In this document: in pieces, positions 1-16,407 of the stretch | Layout: each line of letters begins with the position of its first letter | How positions within the stretch are numbered: position 1 is the first letter of the stretch | DNA from: Pohlia nutans | Taxonomy: Eukaryota > Streptophyta > Bryopsida > Bryales > Mniaceae | Reading direction: 5' to 3' | Length of the DNA stretch: 64,000 bases | NCBI GenBank assembly: GCA_022496805.1 | Contig: CM040100.1 | Location: forward strand, 18,505,009 to 18,569,008 | The notes under the pieces: model-generated | Databases searched by the model: none | What the model was told of the DNA's origin: nothing | The model's input: only the letters and a program-made list of their open reading frames with translations | Program-made: the position numbers and the translations under genes

Positions 1-516
1 GAAACGACAAGGTTGATAAAACAAGTAAGAATAAAAATAGATAAATCAAAATACAAGTTAAAAAAGAATATAATTGAGAAAGATAAAACGAAAAGAAAAC
101 CCCTTTAAAACCCTAGCCAACCCTAGTTTAATAGTTAGAAATTTTCTTACCTTAGATACACATTTCACCACTTTAATTGTATTAAATGCTTCTCATCTTA
201 CCTCGCCAACAATTCTATTGTACTTAGTTTATTTTGTGTGTGCTGAAAAAGCGTTGCCAAACAGACCGGGCCAAATTGTAAACCCTTAAAAAGGTGCATT
301 GTTCTCAAAGGTAAAACCTTTGCCACCTTAAAGCCCTCTATAGCAGAGACGCATGATACATGAGGTTAGCGCAATAGTAAGCATGGTCAAGATAGCATGA
401 AAAATATTTCTAGCATACAATAGGAATCACAAAAATTAGTCAATTCATTTGGTGTTGGTCAAATAAAAATTAAATTTTAACCAAAGGAAGTCTACATAGG
501 ACCTACTCAAAACTCT
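1..516. other. AT-rich intergenic DNA, no gene seen
   Basis: I see no coding exon, RNA gene or clear repeat boundary here. The longest open frame (71 codons at 74-289) has no recognisable domain. The stretch around 425-515 resembles sequence near 37,440-37,520 and in the peroxidase intron near 4820-4870, so it is probably repeat-derived. Confidence 0.5.
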
Positions 517-520
517 TTAA

Positions 521-1090
521 CCCCTAAATTTCCTCACCCCTCTCCAAATTCGGCACTTTTGCAAAAATGCATCATAAAATGCAATTCAGAGGAATATTTT
601 GCACTTGATGTATGAATAAAAGTTCTACATTATAAAGTTTAGATTCTATTCATACGATTAGATCTGTGATTGCTATCACCAATAGTTTTATATAAAATTT
701 GAAACTTGGAATTGACTGTTCTTTTGTAATTTGATTACGAATAACATATTGACAATTTGTACATGAAATTTGTTGTGATTGGTTGAAATGAAATACTCTA
801 AATGTAGTGATTTTTGGAGATTTTTTGGTTGCTTAATTTGATGAGTTGACTTTTAAAAGCACTTTTACACTGAAATCTCTGAAATTTTGGGTGAATTACT
901 GCAACATGAAATGAGGCATAAAAATTTCACATATCATCCCCTTCCTAATCATATCACACATGCATGAAGTTAACTTCCCATAAAATATATAGTAAAAAAT
1001 CCACATTGTAAAAAGTCAATGACTGATCATTAGAAAACTATGTTTAATTCTGTACATCATCTACTTTCTGGACGGTTGGACATTTAGGGG
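521..1090. mobile_element. TTAA-flanked MITE, family A, complete copy
   Basis: The 570 bp element is bounded by TTAA at 517-520 and 1091-1094. It begins CCCCTAAATT and ends ATTTAGGGG, so the tips are inverted repeats. It has no coding capacity. Related copies lie at 19,511-20,553, around the giant element (20,558-36,056) and, inverted, at 39,912-40,479. A TTAA target duplication with C-rich tips is typical of piggyBac-type elements; that superfamily assignment is inference because no matching transposase is present. Confidence 0.75.
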
Positions 1091-1094
1091 TTAA

Positions 1095-1280
1095 ATCATC
1101 GTGAGACTCAATTCAGACGTCTTGGTCCTAAATCCATCCAGAGAGTGAAGTCAGCTCTTAGAGCAACATGCAAGAATACATTAGAGAACTGCCATACATA
1201 AATTAACTTACCTTCATGTTCTTGTATCCAAATGGCCAAAAGTGGTTGCTTCAGTATCTATAAGAGTTTACATAAATACT
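1095..1280. other. Short spacer between two elements
   Basis: No gene or repeat boundary was recognised between the MITE ending at 1090 and the nested element starting near 1285. Confidence 0.4.
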
Positions 1281-1284
1281 TTAT

Positions 1285-2458
1285 CCCTAAATGTCCAACC
1301 AATCATAACACACAATTCGCTATTTATGCACTTGGCCAAGTGTGCTCATTTTATAAGCATATTTGTCTTTAAAATAATTGGCTAAAAAGTTCTACAAAAA
1401 AACATCGATTTTTGTCTTTCTACAATCACTTACATTGTGAACAAACAATTTTTTGTTCACAATTTTTACCCTAATATTTTTCTTTTCTTTTGTCGTTTTC
1501 TTTTATCTTGTTTTTTTTCTTGTCTTCTTTCTTGTCTTCCTCTTGTCTTTCTTCTTGTTTTTTTTCTAGTCATTCTTCTTGTCTTTCTTTTTTTTTCTAT
1601 TTTTTTTCAGCTGTGGCTATTGAATCCTAAATTGTGGCTGCAAAGAAAAAAAATAAAAAATTCTTTATTATCATTATTATTATTTATTATTTTTTACTTT
1701 ATTTGATTAATGGGTGTTGCTGCACCCTCTCCTCTCCTCATATATATAGAGAAAAGGAGAGACTAGACTCTCCTCTCCTCTATATATATGAGGAGAGGGG
1801 AGGGAGATGGAGAGGGAGTGGAGAGAGGTGAGGGAGTGAGAGAGAAACTTTGGGTGCACAGCTGCACACCCAACGGTCAAAAATAGATTTATTTATTTAT
1901 TTGGCGGTTGCCGTATAGAGTTCAACAGCATCCAACAACCAAATAAAGTAAATTTTTAATTTGATTTGATTTATTTGTTTTTTGGCGGCCTACGTGTAGG
2001 GTTCAACAGCACCTAACGGCTAAATAAAGTAATTTTTTATTTTATTTTTATTTTTTCTTTGCGGCCGCCGTTTATGGTTCAGCAACCACAGCTAATGAAA
2101 AAATAGAAGAAAAAAAAAAGACAAGAAGAAAGACAAGAAGGAAGACAAGAAGAAAGACAAGAGGAAGAATAGAAAGAAGACAAGAAAGAAAACAAGATAA
2201 AAGAAAAGATAAATGAAATTAAAGATAAAGATAAAAAAATACATAAAAGAATTGTTTGGATACAACGTGAAGGATTGTAGAAAGACAAAAATTGCCATTT
2301 TTAAAAGAATTTTTTACACAAATATTTTATGTGCCCAAGGGCCAAGTGCATGATTATATGACCAAATGCGTAAATAGCGAATTGCGTGTTTTATGTACTG
2401 AAATTGTCAAAATTGTTGAAATTCTCCAAATTTGGAGAAGGGTGAGGACGTTTAGGGG
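1285..2458. mobile_element. TTAA-type MITE remnant holding a nested element
   Basis: The outer tips are CCCTAAATGTCC after TTAT (1281-1284, probably a mutated TTAA) and GGACGTTTAGGGG before TTAA (2459-2462). Only about 22 bp of outer element remain on the left and about 68 bp on the right. The rest is the element at 1307-2390. Confidence 0.55.
1307..2390. mobile_element. Non-autonomous relative of the giant element
   Basis: This 1084 bp element starts AACACACAATTCGC and ends with the inverted equivalent (GCGAATTGCGTGTT). The terminal 31 bp are close to the terminal repeats of the 14.9 kb element at 20,840-35,756, and the subterminal sequence (for example the motif ATATAATCATGCA and the phrase CGATTTTTGTCTTT) is shared too. 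The interior is a large fold-back: pyrimidine-rich TCTTGTCTT repeats at 1490-1600 face AAGACAAGA repeats at 2110-2200, around a palindromic GAGAGG/TATATA core near 1720-1800. It has no coding capacity. A clean target duplication is not visible (flanks ATCAT and TTATG). Confidence 0.65.
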
Positions 2459-2462
2459 TTAA

Positions 2463-3660
2463 GAAACCTCAATGTAATTAAATGTACTAATGAACAGAAA
2501 AAACCATATCGTGTATTTATGGAAAAAATAAATTAACGCTATGAAAATTACTATAATTATACAACTATTAACTTCCAAATGGACTTGTTTTATTTGGTGT
2601 GAGGAGAACCATCCAAAGCAATAGTTTCATTGCAACAATAGCCAATTCAATTTGTTCTCTTGAAAACACAACATAAATGTTTGATGCTTAAAATAATATT
2701 GTTAATTAGAAGGCAAATACGCAATGTCAATTCAAGTGAGTTTACACTAGTAGAAAGGAGGGGTACTTGGACATTAAGGAATATTACTAGAGCGTGGTGC
2801 CCAAATATGCCTTTTCTACTAGTGTCATACTTATGATTACATGCTCTTAGATACATTAGAGTATTGCCTATGAATGTAAGTCACTTCTGAGAGCTCATTC
2901 CATTTTCATATGTCAAAATGACCTGACACATTTTTTCAATACTAGTGTTAGAACATTAGAGGACATGGCCCCTATCTCCTTGAAGGGCAGTCGTAAAATC
3001 CCACAATTTCAATTCGTATGTAAAAGACAATTGTTTTGGTGAGAGTTTTGCGGTGGCGAACGTGGTTAACATGAAGCCAACATGTAGTCTTTGCATTCTA
3101 AAATGACTCAATTCTCAACCATCATCAAGTGATTGAAGAATTTTGCACTCCGGGCAAAAATTAATGAGATGCTTGTTGCATGTGAATTGGGGCTGATATC
3201 AATTAACTTATATTATAAGAAAAATGAACTTCATTAGAGTTATCCACAAAGTGGTCTCGAGTGGGGTGACTGGACCAAAGTATGTGAAAAGAGAGGTTGA
3301 GAACACAATAAAAGTAGACATGTCAGATGCTGCAAATAAACTAGAGGTCTGAAGTTTCAAGGCACCAGAAACGGTGCCCAAAAATTTCCCAACCTCAATT
3401 TCTATTCTCATGGATGCTCTGTCACATGGAGTGGGTCTTCCTTGGATTTATTTAAAAAAAATCAAAGCTTTTGAAAGCTCATTCACTGAAATAGTAACTG
3501 ACAGCCCCACCAACCGGGAACTCATCTGTACTTTATGCTCCAGTAAATTCTGAGACTACTTTTCGTATCCCAAAAAGTTTTCCAAACTAAAGCTCAATCC
3601 CCCTGTGAGTTTGCGGAAAAAACTATTAAAATTGTTAATCTTTAAAAATATAATGAATTG
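2463..3660. other. Intergenic DNA, no gene seen
   Basis: Apart from the small MITE at 2745-2824 I recognise nothing here. Open frames are under 70 codons and lack domains. The last 60-100 bp are diverged homology to the outer side of the peroxidase inverted repeat (compare 12,636-12,735). Confidence 0.45.
2745..2824. mobile_element. Tiny CACTA-type MITE
   Basis: An 80 bp fold-back begins CACTAGTAGAAAGG and ends CCTTTTCTACTAGTG. CACTAGTAGAAA is a common tip of plant CACTA elements. The flanking trinucleotides (TTA and TCA) differ at one base, so the expected 3 bp duplication is imperfect. Confidence 0.6.
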
Positions 3661-3806
3661 AACAACTTACTAAAACAGGTACTAGGCCAAGGATTGAACG
3701 AGCTCGGTAATTACCCGAGAACTGATCATGACTAAATTCTCCCTGCAGCTACAGTTACCAATACAATTTGTATTTGCTCAGATTACCCTAACTAGCACTC
3801 GTTTAA

Positions 3807-6161
<2,355 letters not shown>

Positions 6162-6307
6162 AGTGGAAACCAACAGATGTACCGACACTTGAATTATACA
6201 GTGGAGATCGAAATCTTCAAGTCCAAGTGGTAGCTAGGAGCTCAAGTGTAGTGATTCTGGAACTGATTGGTGACGAGGTACTATGGGCATTGAGCCAGCT
6301 AGTGCCA

Positions 6308-6317
6308 GCATTTATAC
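6308..6317 (-). promoter_or_regulatory. Probable TATA box, left peroxidase
   Basis: The minus strand reads TGTATAAATG about 150 bp upstream of the ATG at 6161, giving a 5' leader of roughly 120 nt. The mirror site is 10,039-10,048. Confidence 0.55.
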
Positions 6318-6445
6318 ACTGGAAGTCAATGAGTGATCCCTGAGCAGGCCCGGAGCAGCTAGGGGAGGTAGAATGCCCTTCAGCCGCCCATAAGCCATGG
6401 ATTTTTTTGAAAATTGAACTGGAACTGCTTTTGGTTGATAAGTTA

Positions 6446-6839
6446 GAGCATGCCCAGCAGCAGCAATTTCCTTGACCCAACGTCAAGATAAAGGGCAGTT
6501 GCTCCTTTGTTCACCCTAGCAACAGTGACGCCAACTCCAAGATGATGCTCAACTCCATTAAATTTGATTTCTCCAAGCCAAATACTACTGTCTTGGCGGG
6601 TGCTTTTTTTCTTGCACTAAACTTAATTAAGAGTTGTGGGGGATCCAGTAGCCAGCAGTTGACTGACAGCATGATGGGGCGCAATTTACAATGCTCTGAC
6701 AATAGGGAATAAGGTGTTGGCTACAACATAATATTGGGTGCTGTTGGGACAAGCATGCAAACCCTTCCCCCTATGCTCATGTTCCCCCAATTTTAAATGG
6801 CGTTAATCCATGAATTCATCAAAACTGTTGGGCTTGCTC
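6446..6839. mobile_element. MITE with GAGCA tips and 7 bp target duplication
   Basis: This 394 bp insertion begins GAGCATGCCCAGCAG and ends CTGTTGGGCTTGCTC. It is flanked by TAAGTTA at 6439-6445 and 6840-6846. The right arm of the inverted repeat has the uninterrupted sequence (TAAGTTAGATA read on the minus strand near 9905-9917), so the empty site is visible. It therefore entered the left side after the inverted duplication. Similar tips occur on 16,833-17,567 and near 39,066. Confidence 0.8.
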
Positions 6840-6846
6840 TAAGTTA

Positions 6847-9800
6847 GATAGGTCAGGTTCATGAATGAAATTCTAGACTTTTATAAAAAATTAGAAAAAA
6901 TAATACAAAAAAATAATGTGAATTTTGAAAGTGAATAGATAGTCGTACCCAACTTGGGATATATTGTTGGTTTTTTTTTCTAACAATGTATATGAATTGT
7001 ATTCTAAGAGGCCCAAATTATTTGCCTACTTGTAATTTAAAGCCCCTAATTGGATGCGAGTGATAGGTTTTAAATTCTCTAGACGAGTATAAAAGGTCGG
7101 TTTTAGGATATGTAGGTAGCAATTGTCAACATCACCTATATGATCATAAATGCAAGAGACAAGGTAGTCACATTACTTGGGTTGCCTAACTTCAACTCCA
7201 AGAACTTCAGTAGCTAGTTTTGATCTTCTTGACCCATGGTGGCTTTGTTGTGGTGGCTCTGTACTTTTTCCCTTGCAATTAATTTTTCAATTTGTGGAAT
7301 ATATATATGTGTGTGTCCAATTTTGTTCAAATGAGTGTCAGTTTTGGTGTCATTTAGAATGGTTTAGAGTGCCAAAGGCATGATAAATGTGACGTATCTT
7401 GTCATGCCTTTAGCATTCCATAAACCATTTTTAGGCTAAATTTGAAAAGTCCTCTAAATTTTTGGAAGTTACTTAACTTTTAATGAAGTGTGTCTTGGTC
7501 CAAATCCAAAAATTATTGGCATACTATATTTAGTTTTTAAATAAGATTCTAATAATGAAATTTTAACTTTCTAATTCCATCTACATGAAAAATATTTTTT
7601 TAAGTATACCGGACCTATTTAGAGGCCCCATTGAGGATGCTCCCTCTCATCAGTCAATGATATTGCGTTGACTCTAGGCCCATAATAGATAACACATTAA
7701 GAGTGGGACCCCTTGTCCGTCAGAGCCATTGGTGTACCGTTGACCGTTGCTAGATAGCGAAAAGGTCGTGTAATTATCGACCAATCTGCATGATTATCAA
7801 CGTGTTGCTTGCAGCTCTATTTTTATGCTCTGCAGTCTGCCATTGAAAAAGCCATTGAAAAAGCCACTTCAAAATCAATCTGATCAGTGCTATACAGTCA
7901 ACACCTTTGACCTTCAAAGAGAAAGAGTTTTCTTCAAAGGTAGTACGCAACCGGGCTCGGACAAATTCAAGGTCTGAAACTCACCAATTCAACTTCCATT
8001 AAGTTAATCCGACTGTTAATTTTGTCAACACTGCAAATCCACGGCTATGGCCACTACCACGACACCGCAACGACAAACTGAGTCGTGCAAGCAAAGCAGT
8101 AGCTGTACTCCAGTGAATCCAAAGTACACCGCGAATCATTCTTGTAATAAAAAAAGGATTTCTAGAGCTGAAACTTGCAAGTGTTTGACAATTGAGGGCT
8201 CTGTACCGAGTCTATGGGGAGTTCTGACATGCATGATCTCACCAAAATGGTGTCACTGTATACGGTATGAGTTTTCCAAGCTAAGCCAAACTTAGAAAGC
8301 TGACGTGAATCATTGTTGCAGAGATGCTTCCATTCCGCAGAAATTTGTTGTTTGTGAGGATCAATTGACACCTTCCTTTTTCACTCGGTAAGGAAGCTCA
8401 TTCGAAGCTGCGAGGAAGAGATTTGTGTAAATGATGTAAGTAACTCATTAGTGCCTTTCTTGTTGTGAGTGAATTTCGGCCATAGCTCCAAAAGTCTTGC
8501 GGGAGCTCATCAAGCGGCAAAGTTACCACGAAGGAGCAATACGAGTGACCAGCTCAGTTGCAGCCATGCATTTCATGCAGATGCACCTAAAGGCCATTAT
8601 ATTGACCAACAACATGGTTGAAATTTGCAACCAGCTGACCTCGCCCCGCTGACACAGAAGAGTTAATGATTTGCGGCTCAGAAGACGAGTGCACTTCGAT
8701 AGTGCAAGACGTGATCTTGTTGACATCACAGTTTAGGTGTAGTTGGAAGCGCGCTGAACTTGTCAACATTGATCAATGCAGCTATTTTCGGATGAAACCT
8801 AAATGCCATGAGTTTTACTGTAGATTTGGCAAGCATTGCACACGAGTCCCCACACTTCCCAATAAACAGTATATTTCATATATTATAGCTAGTTTCTGCT
8901 GATACAAACTAATCAATATATGTAAGTACTAGAGTTAACTGAAAAGAGTGTCTCAAAGTGGAAACTCACCTTAAACTTGTATGTAGTTCAAAAAAACGGC
9001 AAAACTAGTCTATGGTGAGTTGGAGAATAATCTAAAGCAAGACCCTGTGCCACCACAGGGCGTGGAACTCGTGACCTTCCCCAATGCTAAAGGAGAGTTT
9101 CCATCCGCTCCTCCAAGCCAAGAGCCCCGACCATGGGAACTATTCATGAACAATGGTTGTCAAAAAATTTAATTATAAAGAAACTCCTCTTCAACTCCTC
9201 TTCAACTCCCCTTATGTTTTCGGTTAACTCAACTATTGTAGCTAAATCACAATACTAGTATTTTATAGAGGACCTGGAAGATGAAACTCTAAAACCCTAA
9301 ACCCTAAATTTGGAACATACTAGAGATTCAAAACTGACCTCTAGAGATTCTTGCCTATGATGTACACCATGTGAACATGAGAATCTAGGGTTGATTTTGG
9401 GCATAATTATATTTGTAATCAACACAATTTTGAAGAGTCATAGTTTATTCATATGGTGTTCAAAAACCACGTATAGTTAAGAGAACATAAAATCTAAAGA
9501 ATTATTTTCATTGAGCTATACTTTGTAGAAGACTTTTCTGGCTTTTAAATCCAAAGAATCTAACCCACAACCCCTCTCCCCCCACCTCGACCTCCAATTT
9601 CTGATCATGTAGATGAGCATGTAGGTGAAGTGCTCTCAACAACCCAAAGATTCTAAAACCAAACAATTGTAATCTCTCAAAGAATTTAAAACCACCACTT
9701 GTGATCCAATTGGGGGCTTTTTACAAGTAGGCAGATTTGCGGCATTTAGAATATAATTCATATACATTGTTGGAAGAAAAGAAAACACCAACTAAGTTAC

Positions 9801-9905
9801 ATGTCATCTGCAAGTAGGGTATGACTACACATCTTTTCACATTCAAAAGTCATATAAATTACATTTTCTTTTCTTTTCACTTTATTCAAAAGCAGATTTA
9901 TCTAT
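6847..9905. other. Spacer between the divergent peroxidase genes
   Basis: I find no gene. The outer parts (about 6847-7110 and 9620-9905) are diverged inverted copies of each other, for example the shared phrase AACAATGTATATGAATT. A small fold-back lies at about 7358-7428. A short telomere-like AACCCTAAACCCTAAA occurs near 9293. The segment 9030-9110 resembles a tRNA-like B box on the minus strand, but I could not delimit a SINE. Confidence 0.5.
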
Positions 9906-10038
9906 GTATCTAACTTATCAACCAAAAGCAGTTCCAGTTCAATTTTCAAAAAAATCCATGGCTTATGGGCGGCTGAAGGGCATTCTACCTCCCCTAGCTG
10001 CTCCGGGCCTGCTCAGGGATCACTCATTGACTTCCAGT

Positions 10039-10048
10039 GTATAAATGC
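10039..10048 (+). promoter_or_regulatory. Probable TATA box, right peroxidase
   Basis: TGTATAAATG lies about 150 bp before the ATG at 10,195, within the identical arm, so both peroxidase copies share the same core promoter. Confidence 0.55.
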
Positions 10049-10194
10049 TGGCACTAGCTGGCTCAATGCCCATAGTACCTCGTCACCAATCAGTTCCAGA
10101 ATCACTACACTTGAGCTCCTAGCTACCACTTGGACTTGAAGATTTCGATCTCCACTGTATAATTCAAGTGTCGGTACATCTGTTGGTTTCCACT

Positions 10195-12549
<2,355 letters not shown>

Positions 12550-13163
12550 TTAAACGAGTGCTAGTTAGGGTAATCTGAGCAAATACAAATTGTATTGGTA
12601 ACTGTAGCTGCAGGGAGAATTTAGTCATGATCAGTGCTCGGGAAATTACCGAGCTCATTCAATCCTTGGCCTAGTACCTGTTTTAGTAAGTTTTTCATGA
12701 CACATTATTTTACAGATTAACAATTTGAATGAAATTTAATGATTTTCCTGTTACATATAGCATACCTGGCCGTCAGGGCTCTGATGCTCACGCCTAATGT
12801 TTAGTTTTTTTGTGGAAATGATATGAATATTCTCTTAGATTTTGCGGATATTTAAATGTATACTTTAAGTAGATCTCTATCATGTATATTTTTAAATCAT
12901 GACTTTTTCTTTGAAGATAGTGAATGAAGAGAGAAAGATGTAGGGAGACCATTAGCTCTAAATTGATAAGATGAACACTTTGCAAAACACAAACTAAATA
13001 ATGATTTGGAGTGTGTGTAGTAATGAGAATGTGGACAAAGATTGTACACCAAAATTGTATGATATGGCTCACTAATGAGCATTTCAGTACACAAATTATA
13101 TGTTTGCATCATGTGTGAACTTAACACATGAACCCCAAATCAAGCCTCATGTTTAGATTAGTA

Positions 13164-13231
13164 CTCCCTTTGTCCCACTAAAACACCCAGGTAAGTACTC
13201 GTATCTGGGTGTTTTAGTGGAACAGAGGGAG
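13164..13231. mobile_element. Stowaway-like mini MITE
   Basis: A 68 bp near-perfect fold-back starts CTCCCTTTGTCCCAC and ends GTGGAACAGAGGGAG. It is flanked by TA on both sides (13,162-13,163 and 13,232-13,233). CTCCCTNNGTCCC tips with a TA duplication are the hallmark of Stowaway (Tc1/mariner-type) MITEs. Confidence 0.85.
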
Positions 13232-13439
13232 TAGTTTTTAGTAGGTCTTATGTAAACTTCTTTTCATTCAAACTTATTTGTTTTTTTATTAGCACATCCG
13301 ATGTTCTTCACTAATTCCTGTGATATAAAATTTGGTCCCATCTATATTATATTTTTACAATATGATCGATTAAATTTGTCATTTAAAAACCATGTATCCT
13401 TCAATTGGTACTGTAGGGGTTAAGCAGCTACTCACTTCG

Positions 13440-13622
13440 CACTACAAGGAGAGGCGTCATTTCTCGCTCAGGAGGATCCTCTTCATTGCCTTTTTTTTAT
13501 TGTACACACTTGTCCTACCTGACGAATCGCACTCACTAAGTCCAACCAAAAAATTGGTGAGTGCGAAGTGGTGTCGTTTGATTCACAGAGGGAGTGGAAA
13601 GCTACGCCTTCTCCTTGTAGTG
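13440..13622. mobile_element. CACTA-type MITE, copy 1
   Basis: This 183 bp element has inverted tips CACTACAAGGAGAGGCGT and ACGCCTTCTCCTTGTAGTG. A 3 bp target duplication TCG lies at 13,437-13,439 and 13,623-13,625. The same family, with the shared inner phrase CCAAAAAATTGGTGAGTGC, recurs at 46,712-46,885 with a different 3 bp duplication. Confidence 0.85.
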
Positions 13623-13625
13623 TCG

Positions 13626-14600
13626 GTTGATGCTAGAGCGCATTAATCTAACTCAAGCTTCTCTAGTTGGGACGTCTGGAAATCCAATCCATGAATCCTA
13701 ACAACCAGATTGTGAGGGCGTGATAGACATGATAGTGATATAATTTTGATCTCAAAAGACTTACCCCTTGTATCCAAAGACCTCTGGACAACAGAAAAAC
13801 TCTGGGCCCAGGGCCAGCGTGAACAGAGAGTTTGTTGAGGAAGTACTACCAACTTAGCCACCAAGACCAAGATGACCTATGGACAACTATATACATCTCC
13901 CAAATACCAAACTTCTAAACATGTTAAAACGCTTCAACTCTGGCAAAAGGTTAGACTCTAACTTCCACTCTTTCATGACTGAATCTAAAATGTCACAGTA
14001 ACAGAAGCAATCCATTCCCTACATCCGGTAATTAAGAGGCCAAGAGCTTAAGTTTGTCAAATATAACGACCTAAAATTCTGGATACAATTGAATGAATTG
14101 TTTAGAATTGTACAACTTACGTGCACAAGCACAGAGTCCCCTGAATCATTGGCGACTCCCTTGAAAATTCTCTACATATACCCCATGATGTGCAGAACGA
14201 CCAAAGTCTCAGTTCGGAGAGCAACCGACGGCAATGACGTTGAATCACAATCGCCATCGAAAAAATCAATCTACGATCTCTCAACACAATCAATCACTGA
14301 TGTGATGCTATTGATTCACCACGTCCAGTCCCACTACTCTTCGTCAAATTGCCATGTCACTAATCCATGGAGCTACACTAATAACAAATCACGCATTGGC
14401 ACCTCCTTCTCCATCTACATTTGATCAGACAGGCTGAATGAATGGCGATCATTTTTCTGTGATCGGTCGCTGCAAGTGAGCAAGCTGATGCTTCGAATTT
14501 TGCCGATCGGTTGACTCATCGATCAGCCGAGTTAGTTGATTAATGTGCAATGCACTCAGACTGAGTAAAGGAACTCATATGAATTCGGCCGGCGTTGCAT
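13626..14600. other. Intergenic DNA, no gene seen
   Basis: The longest open frame (111 codons, 14,089-14,424) has no recognisable domain or splice context and I do not call it. The end of this stretch is the downstream flank of the peroxidase at 14,623. Confidence 0.45.
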
Positions 14601-14622
14601 TGAAAGAATGGCCACTAGTTAA

Positions 14623-16198
14623 TTAGTTGAAGCGGCGGCAGTTGGTGCGGATCTGGCCTTGCGAGCCCGTGAGCACGCCGATGTTGCCCATCTTGAGCAT
14701 GGCGGCGGCGAACTTGCGGTTGAAGGTGTCGGCGACGGTGAGCTGGGCCACAAGCGGCTGCGTGTCGGCGTCTTCCTGCAGCACCTGGTCCGACGTGAGC
14801 AGCCCCTTGCGGGCCTGCAGGTTGCGGTAGAACTGCTCGTCCAGGCGCGCGGGCGTGGCCAGATCCAGGTTCACGGTGCCGGCTGCGCCCGTGGGGCATT
14901 GCTTCTTCAGCACCGCGGCGTACGTGGCGTCCAAGTTGGCGTCGGGCGGCGTGGTGAGGCGGTTCTGGATGGCGCCGCAGCCCGCCACGCCCACGCTGTG
15001 CGCACCCGACAGCACCACCATGTCCTCCGTCGTCAGCCCCACGCCCGCGAACGCGGCCTTCAGCGTGGCCAAGTCCGCCGTGGGCGCCGGCAGCTTGCCC
15101 GTCACCTCCGCGGCCGACGACACCACGCCGTCCCTCCTCCCCAGCGGCACTTTCCATGTGATCCGGCCCCCAGACAGCTGATTTGATCACCCAACACACA
15201 TGTCAGGAATCTGTACGTATCAATCCAGAGCTTGCTAGCTAGCGTTGGTGGAATCGAAATCTTGAGAATGTTCCAATCGAACCATGCAGGTCGGATGATA
15301 CATCAACATACAGTGCGAGCCTTTTAGTTATTCAGCTCGTATTACTTCGGGTAACATTATAATTTGAAGTTGTAAGCAGATTTGTTGTTTAATTGAACCC
15401 CAAGCACTGAAATGAATTTGGAGCTAGCTCTCAACGTGTGATCGGGTGTGACAGATAATCTGTGAAGTGAGCGTACCTTTTGCACACTGAGTTGCGACGC
15501 CATGGCGGTGATGTCGGCGCAGGAGACGACGCCGGGGCATTGCTTCTCGACGGCGGATTTGGCGGCGTCGATGACCTCGAAGCCCTGAAGGCTGAGGTTG
15601 GGTCGTGCGTCTCTCTCCGACGGAGAATCGATCAGCACGGAAGCGTCACATCCCTGCACATTGAAAGAAATTATTGCGTTAGCTAGTCGCACATTCACTC
15701 AAGCTAATGTACGTTTTCAGCTTGGGGTTTTCAGTTGATCAATGCATGGATCGATATATTGCAGATCGAGTTGCTCATGATTCCTATGCACGTTCTTGTG
15801 AATTGTGAGCGTAGTTATGAATGAAGCCCTGAATCCGACCACGAATTAAATCATACATCAATCTCAATGATCGTGATTAATAGTAAAGTAAGGGGATTGA
15901 AGCTTCGATGACCGGAATATATGATGGATCGGAGTGGTAAGTGACGTACGCGAACAAAACAGTCGTGGAAGTGGATGCGGAGAACGCCGGCGGCTGCAGC
16001 GGCGCGTCGATTCAAGGCGGAGTTGACCGCTGAGGTGATGACGTTCTCGGCATTAGGGCAGCTGCTCTTGTAGAAGTTGGTCGTCAGTTGCGCCTGCACT
16101 ACTGCTCTCAAATTGCTCGCCAGCGCCGCGACCAAGAACACCCCCCAAATGGACGCCATTGAGTTGATGAGTGGCCGTGACGAATTTCCCATCTTCAT
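14623..16198 (-). CDS. Class III secretory peroxidase, three-exon paralogue
   Basis: Exons on the minus strand are 16,198-15,950, 15,653-15,477 and 15,177-14,623 (981 nt, 326 residues plus stop). The first two introns sit where the five-exon copies have theirs, but the region matching their exons 3, 4 and 5 is one continuous exon here. The N-terminus is hydrophobic and ends VQA before Gln, so the protein is secreted; the ATG of MKMGNSS (16,198) or the in-frame ATG of MASIWG could both start it. The distal pocket RIHFHDCF has His78; the proximal ligand is His202 in LSGAHSVG. The coding sequence is much richer in G and C, especially at third positions, than the neighbouring pair. It should be an active cell-wall haem peroxidase. 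Confidence 0.95.
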
Positions 16199-16398
16199 GA
16201 ACTCGGGAACTTACTTTGTTGTAACGCCGAGCGAGCTCGCTGTGATCGAAAGGTTCCAGAGGTCTCTGCCACGGCGTAGTGAGCTATCAGATAGCACAAA
16301 TATGAGTGCAGTTAGACAAATTGCAATGGCGATGATGTAGTTGGAGATGCGGAATTCGATGCTGATTGTTGTGATCTTGGTTACGAGAGGACTCATGA

Positions 16399-16407
16399 TT
16401 TTATATA
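16399..16407 (-). promoter_or_regulatory. TATA box of three-exon peroxidase
   Basis: The minus strand reads TATATAAAA about 200 bp upstream of the ATG at 16,198, predicting a leader of about 170 nt. Confidence 0.65.

Noticed and set aside
1437..1706. Hydrophobic frame of 89 codons, and similar frames at 2079-2298
   Set aside because: Translation of simple pyrimidine or purine tracts in the fold-back element.
9030..9110. Possible SINE with a B-box-like motif on the minus strand
   Set aside because: The motif is imperfect and no target duplication or tail could be found.
14089..14424. 111-codon frame upstream of nothing recognisable
   Set aside because: No domain, codon bias or splice context; treated as chance.
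14659..15186. 175-codon plus-strand frame and overlapping frames in other phases
   Set aside because: They are antisense shadows of the GC-rich last exon of the peroxidase on the minus strand.
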